This document shows, one piece after another, positions 54,401-64,000 of a DNA stretch of 64,000 nucleotides (its first letter is position 1; every line of letters begins with the position of its first letter). The position numbers and the translations under genes are program-made. The notes under the pieces were generated by a model that saw only the letters and a program-made list of their open reading frames with translations, did not search any database and was not told the origin of the DNA. The DNA comes from Atopsyche davidsoni (Eukaryota; Arthropoda; Insecta; Trichoptera; Hydrobiosidae): positions 12,688,501-12,752,500 of the forward strand of contig JAILWY010000002.1 in the NCBI GenBank assembly GCA_022113835.1, read 5' to 3'.

Positions 54401-56187
54401 TATCAATGGTAAGTATACATGACCAATATGTAGTAAACTCCTAAACAGTTATTTATTTTATCAAAAAAATATCTGCTGTATAACTGCAAACTTCACTGTG
54501 CTTCTAAACCTTGAGTCTCAGAGGTGAAAGGCTATATACTTATTTGTAAATCTTCAATAAAAGCTATGCATTTGTTTGTTTAAAGTCCTACTATGTATAA
54601 AATAGTATTTCCAATGGTTTGTTTTGGTAAAAAACTTGGTTTATATGAAATTTTTTATAGAAAAGTTTAAAAAATCTTCATTTTCTGAATCGGGCTACCA
54701 ACCTTAATTTTTATTTAGACTTTAATTATTTAATCACAGAATTAATGTTTTTATATCCTTGGTGTTACTTTAAAAACAAATTTTAAAAGAAAAAAATAAA
54801 ATTGAATACAACAAAACAAACAATATAAAAAATTAATATAAAATAATCAGTCAAAAAAAAACCCACAAGCAAATAATAAGTGCATGATTCCAATTAGCAT
54901 TTTTTATTTATTCAAAACCTCATCTCTTGGTCTTGTAGGATTTTATCATAGAGGGGTATCCGAGATTCGATGGGCACAGGCTTGGCTCGAAACGGCTTAG
55001 TTTGCTGAGTGCCCTGGAGTAAACTGAAGTTCAACTCATCTGAATAGTCTCGCAGCTGATTTAGAATTTTGTTTTCGTCCTCTCTGCAAATAAATGCTTG
55101 ATTTGTAATATCACAGTAGATTTCTAGAGCTGAGGTGGATTCAAACTAATACATTAAAACAATGGTTATAGTAAAATGATGTTACACTTTAGATAAACAT
55201 TTTCACTAAAGTTAATTACTATATTTTTGGGATTGGTTATTTATTTCCATTTTTATAAATTATATTAGGCTTGGTCTCCAAAGAATAATTATATCACCTT
55301 TCTGTCATTTTAAAAGATCGAGATTTCATATAAGTTGGCTCACAGAAGTGCGCTGGCAGAGCTTTCTTTAGTGGGGAAGTTGGGACACTGTAAGACTTCT
55401 TTGAGTGTTCAAGATTGTTTTTTTGTAAATTACCAGAATGTACATTTGTGTCATCCCTATACTGATACTTATTGTCTGTGCTGTACTTATTAGGAGGAAC
55501 CGGCTCGTCAACCCAAGAGATCGAACAAGCAGAGCCGTTTCTTTTAGATCGCAATTTGTTACTGATATCTATGTCTCTCTTTGGACTTGGGCATGTGTAT
55601 TTTTTTTCATTATCAAATGGATTACTACAGTTTTGTGGGACTTTTACATGACCTTTCACAGTAAAATCTGATGACAGAATCGAATCAATATCAGAATTAG
55701 TTTCTACTTGTCGGTATTCCCAATATTTTTCTGGTGTAATACAAATATTTGTAGCTTCACTTGCAAGATTCAGTTCTTTCTCCTGTAGAGTATAATTTAA
55801 TTCAGATTTTTTTTGTTTAACTGATTGCTTACTTATCTTATCATCAATTGCTTCACGTTCCAGACTGTTATTTGAATATCTGTTTCGAGACTGCATTAAA
55901 AGCTTACACTTGTCTTGTCTAAGAGTTTGGAGCTTAAGATAGAATTCTTGATTGGACAGATGATTTACATCCCGATAGTCTGGTATACTTTTATAGAATT
56001 CTCGAAATGAAAGAGGATCATTGTTCATATTGTTTGAGTCTGTGGCCACTTTAGTAAAAGTTGGATGAGGGTTACTGTGAGGGATCTTAATACTTCGTTC
56101 GTACATGGCTGAAGGCAGTCTGTTGGAAGGATTCACTGGTACCTTTAAACAAGAATTTCTAAAAACTGTTTTTGTATGTAAGCTCAT
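51491..56187 (-). CDS. FAM161: FAM161-family centriole/cilium protein, 6 exons
   Basis: Minus-strand exons 56187-55298, 55083-54919, 54316-54056, 53105-52805, 52735-52473 and 51914-51491 join in phase to 767 aa. Exon 1 (residues 1-297) is polar and low in homology, with a coiled Gln/Lys/Glu segment near EFYLKLQTLRQDKCKLLMQ. FAM161 hallmarks follow: KPVPIESRIPLYDKI near residue 335, MRPFSF near 370, and FRAKPIPKNLFSNYIYDKM near 425, then basic coiled-coil stretches (RIRAEEMLKAASLPPSMAKR; RKLEENVLKQLEEERYQ) and an acidic tail. FAM161 proteins bind microtubules and sit in the centriole inner scaffold and the ciliary base; in insects a role in ciliated sensory neurons or sperm is inferred. The gene is divergent from COQ6. 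TTTATT at 51218-51223 is a possible minus-strand poly(A) signal. Reading past the exon 2 donor would give a stop after MRF, so intron retention would truncate the protein. A hAT relic lies in intron 3. Confidence 0.88.
53362..53995 (+). mobile_element. hAT element remnant in FAM161 intron 3
   Basis: The 13-bp terminal inverted repeats CCCTGGCCAACCC (53362-53374) and GGGTTGGCCAGGG (53983-53995) bound the piece. Inside, a + strand frame (about 53418-53763) encodes a hAT dimerisation-domain C-terminus: ELVDLQCNIELKHIF, then FFDLRNLHKRLALL and FFSKMKLTKHKTRLNISNTQ. Only about 110 codons remain, so this is an internally deleted copy. A GCGGCCCGCGGAG stretch near the right end is common near hAT termini of this type. 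No clean 8-bp target duplication was found. Confidence 0.8.
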
Positions 56188-56568
56188 GATATTTTAAATA
56201 AAAGTATGTTATTCGCAAATATATTTTAATACAATGATTGTGATGGTGGTATTTGTTGTGATAATTGTATCCTAGCTACCGTTAATTTATTGATTTTACA
56301 TGTCATATAATTTGGTGTTTCATACATACCCACTTCAAAAATGTACATAAAAAATTTTAGTTATTAGATACAAGCTTACAAAATTAATAATGAGGCATTG
56401 TCTAAAAGAAAAAAAAAACTCTGTTTAGTCATGTAGATTTCCATAATAATCTTTGGCTAACAAACTTTGTTGTTTTATAAGTTTATAAATACATTATTTT
56501 TGTGAATTACATTCTATATTATTTAAATAACATTATTTAATTCACAAACCTTTGCGTAAACAATTTTA

Positions 56569-56929
56569 GGTACTTGTCTTTTATCCGACCACCAAAAAAC
56601 ATTGTCCTATTATTTTGTTTTTTTTTATTGGCAACAGTGTCTATTTTTTGCTTCTTTTGTTGGCAACAGTGTCTATTGGCGAGAAAACACGTATTGTTTA
56701 TTTATTTAATTTAAAGTATTAACCTAACCTAACCTAACCTAACCGTCAAAGATAACCGTTTTTTCATTGTTTGTAAAATATATGATACAAAATTGAAAAA
56801 AAACTTTCATTTCTATGACGAGACTCGCTGTTGCCAACAAAAGAAGCAAAAAATAGACACTGTTGCCAATAAAAAAAAGCAAAATAATAGGACAATGTTT
56901 TTTGGTGGTCGGATAAAAGACAAGTACCC
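56569..56929. repeat. Long inverted repeat with (CCTAA)n loop between FAM161 and COQ6
   Basis: The left arm (about 56569-56670) and right arm (about 56825-56929) are near-perfect reverse complements of about 100 bp. They share GGTACTTGTCTTTTATCCGA, CCACCAAAAAACATTGTCC, ATTGGCAACAGTGTCTATTT and TTGTTGGCAACAG. The 150-bp loop contains a second AACAGTGTCTATTGGC copy and four to five CCTAA units (56719-56743). It lies 382 bp upstream of the FAM161 ATG and 330 bp upstream of the COQ6 ATG, inside the shared promoter interval. Confidence 0.9.
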
Positions 56930-57258
56930 AATTTTAAGACAAGGAATATCAGGAAATGTATCGGAGGAAATTTAAATAGTTTCTTAAAAATATACCACAT
57001 TGTTCTGGTTTGCGCGAAAATTTTTAACCTAAATGAAACCAAAAAAATTATATATACTTCTCTTGTTAAAGCTTTGTAACAATATTTGCAACGTTTTAAA
57101 TGCTAATTTATTTGGCATTATAATTGTTTTATTTCTTTTAACTTAGAGTAGATATCGCTGCATTACAGCTGATAGGACTTTTATGCTGAAGTTGGTTACA
57201 TTGACTGTCAGAAGTTTTATATTTGATTTTAGGTTATGTTGTGACGACTGCTGGTGAG

Positions 57259-60200
57259 ATGCTTTCAAGCCGGCTACTGTGGCCCTTGATCCGGAGCGGG
57301 ATCTTGGCCAGGAAACGAGGAGTCTCCTCAGCCCCTGGGGACTGCAACGACCATTACGACATCATCATCGCCGGCGGCGGAATGGTCGGGTGCTCCCTCG
57401 CTTGTGCTTTGGGTAAGTACTCGATTGTCTAATTTAATATTACGATTTATACCTCTACCCAAAATGTTTTGTAGTGCATAGATTTGTTACTTTGCCGTAA
57501 TTTTTGCATTATGGTAATTTTAAAAATATATTCACACTACTAAGCTCATGTAGCATTCTCTGAACTGCACGCTCAATTTTAAAACCCACTACACGCAACA
57601 GCTGTATTATCCATAGCATTGGTTTATGAGCTAGGCCGATAGTCGTTTGCCTATACCATAATGCGGATATTGCTACAATGGCTGACGGTAGACATCTCTC
57701 AATACAATCTTTTTTGCACTTATTCTTGACTTGTACTAAGTACCACAGACCTATTGGTATATATACAGTGTTCACAAGAACGTGACCACTGTAAAAAAAT
57801 GTGTTCGGTGCTTTTTTACCAAAGAAACAAACAGGTAGCCCAACGTTTTGCCCTTAAAACTATCCAGTTCTCATGTTCACTTCGCACAGAGTGCACATTT
57901 CCAGAGATGAGTGCCACGTATGCTTCCCGCTATGAGGCAGTGTTCCTTTGTTCGCATCTTAAAGGACTAAAAATGTCATGCGTTCAGGCTGCAAAGTATA
58001 TGAATAAGTCAAAGGCGTTTGTGACCAAGTGGGTGAACCGATATTTAGAAACAAAACACGTCGATGACTTACCAGAACGTGGTAAAACAAAAAAGATGTC
58101 GTCCGCCGAAGATAAGCGGATAACTAACCTATTCTTGAAAAACCCACGTCTATCTTTGCGATCTGCACAAGAAAAACTGAAGCAAAAAGGACTAAATATA
58201 TCTCTAGCTACAATAAGACGTTTAATGGAGATTAAGTTAAAATACCGAAGCACACTGAAGAAACCGCTCCTTTCAGAAAAGCACGTTAAAAAAAGAATGT
58301 CCTGGGCACAAGAAAACAAAGACCGCGACAGGGACATGATATTATTTTCTGACGAAGCTTCGTTTTAGGCAACTAGTATCTCACCTCGTGCTTGGTCAAC
58401 TGCCAATAACAGACTGGTCGAAAGAACTGTTAAACATCCGGTAAAAGTGCATGTTTGGGGATGCTTTTCAAGACGTGGTTTTGGCAATTTGAACTTGTTT
58501 ACCGGAGCTTTAAATGCTGCAAGGATGAACCAAATATACTAAAAAGCATTATTACCATCTGCCCGAAGACTGTTCCCAAGCCCAAGTGAATCATGGATAT
58601 TACAAGAAGATAATGACACCAAACACCGAAGTCGCCTATGCAGCGCGTGGAAACAATATAAAGCCATCGAGGTCTTGGATTGGCCCTCACAATCTCCTGA
58701 CACAAACCCAACAATTGAAAACGTTTGGGTGTTGATGATGTTTAAACTTCGAGGAAAAAAAATGCCAACTGCTGCCGAGCTTACTCGCAATTTAAAGGCC
58801 ATATGGAGGTCTTTATCCTGTGAATATGCAGAAAAATTAGTTGAAAGTATGCCTTGAAGATGCCTGGCTATTAAGAACAACGGAGGAGCCTGGACACCTT
58901 ATTGTTAATAAAGCATCTAAGAATGTATGATTAACTATGTGTTTTATTATTTTCCAATACTAGACTTAATTTTTTTATAACTTATGCCGGTTACGCTCTT
59001 TTGTTACATACTGTATATATATATATATATACCGCTTATATATTATAATATATATATTGCCTTGTTTCAGCAAAAAACCCAAAGCTAGCTTCACAACGCA
59101 TTCTCCTGCTAGAGGGTAGTCCCCGCCAGGAGTTTGTACTAAAAGATCAGCATAGCAACAGGGTCTCCGCCCTCACGCCTGCCACGCGCAGCTTCATGGA
59201 AGACTTGGGGGCATGGACACACATACAGCGAATGCGGCTACAGCCTGTTAAGCACATGCAGGTCACGCACAATACACAATATCATATCTCACTAACTAGT
59301 ATTACAATCATATTATAAATTGTAGCATATACCACGGGCTTTCAACCCTCAAGGTGTATAGAATTAAGAGTTTACAAAACGAAAAAAAATTGCATCTGCT
59401 GCGTCTCCTCTATAAATCCAAATCTGACAGGACATTTGAGTCTAGGAGGAAACACTTCAAAAGAAAACATCTGTATTGTCGTATTCTAAGTCAACATTCC
59501 ACAAATGCACAAATGAACTTTTGTTTTTGGTGATACTTGTCACATTTATAATCTATTGCTAAAGTTGTACAACGATTGTCATCAGTAGCAGTATTAGATT
59601 ATTCGCCTCAAATATATCAATGATTGATAAGACAGCAATTTTTTAATCCGAAAGTGTAACTCTGTTCAAATGCCAAATACACCTGTTGCCAGCGTAGAGT
59701 ATTCTACTTCATTTTTGTATACTTCGGGTAAAATCAGTAAAAAAAACAGTACAAAAAATGTTCATGAACTTTATAAAATATGTCGAAGCATTTTTCTTGC
59801 TCGGTTAGCAACCACACAGCCACCATTGTTTTAGAGTCATCTGAAGGTTTTGTCAAATCTATAATGTTAATTTTGATTTGTGTGTTATTGCTTCTTTTCA
59901 TTATTTATTTGTCAATTTTAGAGTACACTTATACACCTTTTGTATCTTTAGCCATAAACAAACAATGAATTATCACCAATCTTAAAAAGTAAACAATAAT
60001 AGGAGTGTAAATTATCATACTTATATTTATATATATTTTTAAAATATTTTATATTATATAACAGGGGTGGACAAACTTTTGGTCGCTTTGGCCATCTCTG
60101 ATACATAATAATATCATACTTATATTTCACAGTACATCTATTTTTTTAAGTTTGCTGATACAATTTTGAATTAATAATAATTTCTTAAGGTGGTTAGATA

Positions 60201-60474
60201 ATCATACTACTGACTTTGTTCTCAGGTATGGGACGGTTGCTCGCAGGCCCAAATTACTTTCAACCACGAGACTGAAGGCGAGGACTTGGCATACATTGTA
60301 GAGAATGATGTCATTCTGCAAGCTGTCAATGAAGAACTCACGTCAGACGCTTTACCCAACTCTGTAGACATACAGTACGGAGCCCACGTGCGAGACCTGA
60401 AGCTACCAGGCCCCCAGAGCATGCACGCTCACGTCACGCTGGACGGTGGCAATACCTACTCTTGCAAGCTGCTG
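57259..60474 (+). CDS. COQ6: Ubiquinone biosynthesis monooxygenase COQ6, N-terminal part
   Basis: Exons 57259-57412, 59071-59261 and 60226-60474 join in phase to 198 aa. The first 27 residues lack acids and carry several Arg/Lys (MLSSRLLWPLIRSGILARKR), fitting a mitochondrial transit peptide. YDIIIAGGGMVGCSLACALG (residues 33-52) is the FAD-binding GxGxxG fold. NRVSALTPATRSFMEDLGAW is the conserved segment of the UbiH/COQ6 hydroxylase family. The enzyme hydroxylates the quinone ring (C5) in coenzyme Q synthesis, in the matrix with the CoQ complex. Visible sequence stops at CKLL, just before the expected GADGxNS motif; about 270 residues (human COQ6 is 468 aa) are not found on the + strand before 64000. 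Either later exons lie beyond the window with the channel gene nested in an intron, or the gene is broken. Intron 1 contains a Tc1 element. Confidence 0.85.
57766..59013 (+). mobile_element. Tc1-like element with decayed transposase
   Basis: A 1,248-bp element in COQ6 intron 1. Left end CAGTGTTCACAAGAACGTGACC and right end (reversed) CAGTATGTAACAAAAGAGCGTAACC are imperfect inverted repeats with Tc1-type CAGT starts, flanked by TA. The + strand transposase begins near 57907 (MSATYASRYEAVFLCSHLKG). It has paired helix-turn-helix segments (FVTKWVNRYLETKHVDDLPERGK), the first Asp in LFSDEASF, the second in LQEDNDTKH, and WPSQSPDTNPTIENVW with the final Glu. Stops follow SDEASF (58366) and NQIY (about 58540), so the copy is dead. 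Its 5' part is also open upstream of the ATG. Confidence 0.9.
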
Positions 60475-60748
60475 GTGAGAACTAGGCTTGTGTTTCACTT
60501 TTAACTCATTTTAACTGCTATCATTATCACCACCGACTGCAGCCACTATCTATGTCTATCTATAGTATGTCTGCCAAATGCACATAAATGGGATCAAGGG
60601 TTACTTAATGAGTAGGGCCGCCTATAATTCAGATATTTTCAATAGATCATTTCTTCAATTGTGATCGGTATTATATCGGTTGCATACTTAATTTCGGGAA
60701 AACCCGATTATCGGTTGTTAGTTTCCCGGTTCAAACCGGCGAGGCCGA
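60475..60748. other. Gap between COQ6 exon 3 and the channel gene stop
   Basis: I see no exon, poly(A) signal or repeat of note. The DNA switches from AT-rich to GC-rich at about 60725, next to the minus-strand channel gene. Any continuation of COQ6 would begin in this intron. Confidence 0.5.
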
Positions 60749-63700
60749 CTAGCGCGCGGCCAGGGCGGCCACGGCACTCTCAAGGCGGGCGAGACGCGCA
60801 TCCCACGACTGTGCCAGGCGGTCCAGGTGCGCTCCCAGGTCCGCAGTGTCGAGCGCACGCGTGCCCCGCGCGCCCCGTGGCAGCTCTGACACTGTGCGCG
60901 ACCGCGGTGGAACTGGCAGGGCCTTGGCGCGCGCCATCTTCGCACTCTCCTTGCGCCCCGCTACCAGCTTGTATATGGATGCTATCAGCTTTTTAGGAAT
61001 CTGCAACAGATACCGAGATGGATGTGCGGAAAGTGAAAGGGAGATGCCAATAAGGGATTAGTTCTCACCCTGTTTTCGCGTGGATCGTTGGGGCGAACGC
61101 AGAGCGCCCAGCAGTATGGCGAAGCGAGAAGCAGAGCGGCTCGGTGCAACAGAGCCAGAGCCCTTGGCGGCACGCAGCGCAAAAGCGGACTGAAGAGCAT
61201 AGACTCCAGGCCCGCCACCAACCCCGCCTGACGTACGAGGCGATCCAGACCCGCGCTTTCCTGTAGCGCCTGGATGTCGCTCACGGCTAGCCCCACAAGC
61301 AAGTTGGTGAGGATAACCGTGACGAGCAGTACGAAGGCTAGAAACAACGCGTGCGCCGTTCCCGGGTAACGCACCTGCGTCGTCTCCTCCTGAGAGTAGA
61401 AGAGGTCCTCGAACTCCAGCTCGCCTGCCATCATCACGACCGTCTTCAGCAAGCCCGCGATGCCCCGAAACGGTGGATAATTGGCAAACAATACGCCAAA
61501 CGCCAAACCGAACGCTACCAGCAGGCACGAGTACGCCATCAGGAACTTCGAAAAGTTCACGGCTACCGTTGTGAACATCTGCACGTACAGCCCGAACATG
61601 GGAAAGCGTCCCACGATCAGCATGAGCTCCACCCACGCCAAGAAGATCCCCACGGCCGCCACGTGATGCTGCCACGTAGCCGCGTCTGCCCGCACGTCCC
61701 TCTCCGCGCCGGGCACCTGCCGCCAGATAAACAAACAAACCGCTGTTGTAGAAGCGTTCGGTCTGCGTCACCCGATGCGAGCTCAAAATAGAACGGTTGC
61801 CGGAAAGCCATGGTTCGTACCGCGCACAGGAAAATGGCGAGAATGATGAGACACTGCAGCCAGTTTTCCCACTGGCGCGCGTAGCCTCGAAAGTCATGAA
61901 ACACCTGGAACAACTCCTTGGCCAGAAGAAGCAGGTTCAGGCTCACCAGCAGGTAGCCCGTCACCACCACGTGGGGTGCCACCGCGCACGGCTCCGTCGC
62001 TTTCGGGCCTGGACAGTCTCGCAGGAACACGCCTGCGGGCAGTCACGACGGGTCACGGCGGGTCATGTCGGGTCTCGCCGGACATCCCCCTTCGGGCCCC
62101 GTACTCACCCACGATATACACGCTGAAAAGCAGTACAAAGGCCGCATGGTAAGCCAGGCTGGCGAGGAAGAACTTTCTGATTTTGCGCCACTTGAGGTGC
62201 AAGAAGGTCTCGGCCAGAGGATGCTTCAGAACGTCGCGGCGTCCCACCTCGACAAAGGCCAGCAGCAGCGCGCTCTCCCCGCCTCCCGCCGGCGGCACCA
62301 GCGGCCGGAAGTCCAGCTTCAGCTCGCAGTCCACGTCGCCGATCTCGTGATCCACCACGCGCACCGCCTCGTCCAGCTTGCGCAGGTAGCCCGGCAGCAC
62401 GTCCGGCGTACGACGGACGATAAACGACAGCACCGTGTGGCCGCCCTTCGTGCGCATCGTCACGTCTCCTCCGTGGTCTGCGGAGGGGACACGAGAGCGG
62501 GACAACGTAAAACCGAGTTTCCGCAAACACCAGCCGCAAATCGTAACTCACCCAACAGCATGGCCACGCAGCCGGAGAACTCGTTGAGCGCGGCCAGGTG
62601 CATGGGCGTGTAGCCGTAGTGGTCGGGGCGGTTCACGTCCGCCCCGGCCGCCAAGAGCGCGCGCGCGCAGTCCGGCGAGCGCGCCACGCGCCCCAGCGCC
62701 GCGTGCAGCGGCGTGCGCCCGTCCGCGTCCTGCGCCCGCGTGCTCGCGCCCCGCCTCACCAGCAGCTCCAGCGTGTCCAGGGCCTGCGCTATGCACGCTG
62801 AAACGCGAGGACTCCGGACTGTCACTCCGAACTCGACACCGGCGCGACACCCGCCCGGCACGCTCCGGTACTCACCCAGGTGCAGCGGCGTCTGCTGACG
62901 GCTGTTGGGCGCGTCCAGCGGAGCGCCGTGATCCAGCAGCGCGCGCGCGCACGCGGCGTGGCCGTCCTCCGCCGCCAGATGCAGAGCGGTGAGGCGCGCG
63001 GGACCCAGACGGGCGCGCGCGTCAGCACCGTGGCGCAGCAGCAGGTCGGCGCAGACGCTGGAGCCGAGCGCGGCCGCCACGTGCAGGGGCGTCTCCGTGA
63101 ACACCTGCGGCGTGTCGGGGCGGGCGCCGCGCTCCAGCAGCTCCCGCACGCAGTCCTCGGCCTCGCTCTGCACCGCGCAGTGCAGCGGCGAGCGCGAATG
63201 GATGCCGGCGTTGACGTCCGCGCCGCACGCCGCGAGCTCGCGCACGCAAGCCGCGCTCTTGGCGGCGGCCGCGCAGTGCAGCGGGGCAGCACGCCGCGCC
63301 GCGTCCCAGCGGTCAGGGTCGGCGCCGGCGCCCAGCAGCAGCCGCGCGCACTCCGCGCTGCCCGCCAGCGCGGCCAGGTGCAGCGCCGAGCGGCCCGCGT
63401 CGTCCTCCGCGCGCGCGCTCGCCCCCGCGGCCAGCAGCCGCTGCAGCACGGCGGGCCGGCCCAGCCAGCTGGCCCACAGCGTGGCCGCGGAGGGGCCGCC
63501 GGGCGCCGCCGCCGCCTCGTCCGCTCGCCCCGCTCGCACCAACGCCCCGGCTTCCGCTCCGGCCCTCTGCAGCGCCGCCGCCACCTCCTCTGAAACGAGC
63601 CGGCGATTCAGACGTCGATCGATCCATCCGCGTCGATCCACCGCGACCGGCGCGGAGAGGCTCTCTCGCTCCTCCGCCGGCTTCGTTCTCGGTCGATCGC

Positions 63701-64000
63701 ATCGCTGTGAAAATATTCCCGTTTCTGTTTCGAAAAAATCACGATCCGGGCGAACGACATCCACCCGATCCGAAGGAGACGGAGAATCGCCATCCCGATC
63801 ATCGGACCGGACGAGTCGGCGTTTCCGAAACGAAAGATCTGAAAACCGTTCGTTCCGAGGTATTGCAGAGAGAGCGTCCTCGCGGCGCGCGGATCCATCG
63901 GACGGCGGGGCGCCCACCTGGCGGCCAGATGTCCTTGATGGGCTTGAGGCGGGAGCGCGCCGCGCAGTCGGCGCCCGCGCCCTCCTCCTCGCTGCTGATG
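60749..64000 (-). CDS. pyx: TRPA ion channel, probably pyrexia (5' end outside window)
   Basis: Minus-strand exons (partial) 64000-63918, 63589-62876, 62797-62552, 62477-62109, 62032-61821, 61716-61069 and 61000-60749 join in phase to at least 840 aa. About nine ankyrin repeats follow each other (for example SALHLAALAGSAECARLLL, TPLHVAAALGSSVCADLLL, TPMHLAALNEFSGCVAMLL). Next come a GDVDCELKLDFRPLVP linker, KWRKIRKFFLASLAYHAAFV (S1) and VVVTGYLLVSLNLLLLAKEL (S2). WENWLQCLIILAIFLCA, WVELMLIVGRFPMFGLYV and a S5-pore-S6 block (NYPPFRG...MMAGELEFEDLF...VILTNLLVGLAVSDI) complete the channel. The tail is a predicted coiled coil (DLGAHLDRLAQSWDARLARLESAVAAL). TRPA channels are heat- or irritant-gated cation channels of sensory neurons. 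Ankyrin count and length favour pyrexia; painless or another TRPA remains possible. The 104-bp intron between 61821 and 61716 was chosen because it is the one that restores frame. Exons are very GC-rich. Confidence 0.82.

Noticed and set aside
62065..63593. + strand ORFs of up to 237 codons at the right edge
   Set aside because: Antisense shadows of GC-rich ankyrin-repeat exons of the TRPA gene; Arg/Ala/Gln-rich without domains. They also do not resemble the missing COQ6 C-terminus.

Overview
The window is eukaryotic nuclear DNA from an arthropod, almost certainly an insect. Genes are split by GT-AG introns of about 55 bp to 3 kb. (CCTAA)n runs match the insect TTAGG telomere motif, and mobile DNA includes Tc1, mariner, hAT, Helitron and LTR pieces plus tRNA-derived SINE-like repeats. 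The order (Lepidoptera is plausible) cannot be fixed from sequence alone. Composition is a mosaic: GC-rich islands at gene starts and some exons, AT-rich introns and intergenic DNA.

From about 6 to 51 kb lie five paralogous secreted S1 serine proteases, all on the + strand and head to tail. I call them A (6251-11459), B (17234-21322), C (25064-29709), D (34907-38170) and E (43499-50861). A, C, D and E carry an N-terminal clip domain; B has lost it. All five keep the His/Asp/Ser triad, Asp189, the light-chain Cys for the interchain disulfide, and the extra Cys pair after the RLGE motif typical of CLIPB enzymes (Easter, SPE and prophenoloxidase-activating types). The array therefore probably encodes extracellular zymogens of the melanization/Toll cascades. 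B and E have substituted S1-pocket residues. D ends in a 101-bp tandem array copied from its own last exon.

From 51.5 to 56.2 kb on the minus strand is a complete six-exon FAM161-family gene (centriole/cilium microtubule protein). It diverges from a COQ6 gene (ubiquinone monooxygenase, + strand from 57259) across about 1.07 kb that holds a long inverted repeat with telomere-like CCTAA units in its loop. Only the first 198 residues of COQ6 are visible. Immediately downstream, on the opposite strand and running off the right edge, is a TRPA ion-channel gene (nine or so ankyrin repeats plus six-TM channel, probably pyrexia).

Mobile DNA sits mostly in introns and intergenic spacers: a hAT MITE and a Helitron fragment in protease B, an LTR piece and a full-length Helitron in protease E, a mariner between D and E, a hAT relic in FAM161, and a Tc1 copy in COQ6. 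All exon coordinates come from reading frames, GT-AG sites and phase consistency. In every gene the spliced length is a multiple of three. No transcript data were available.
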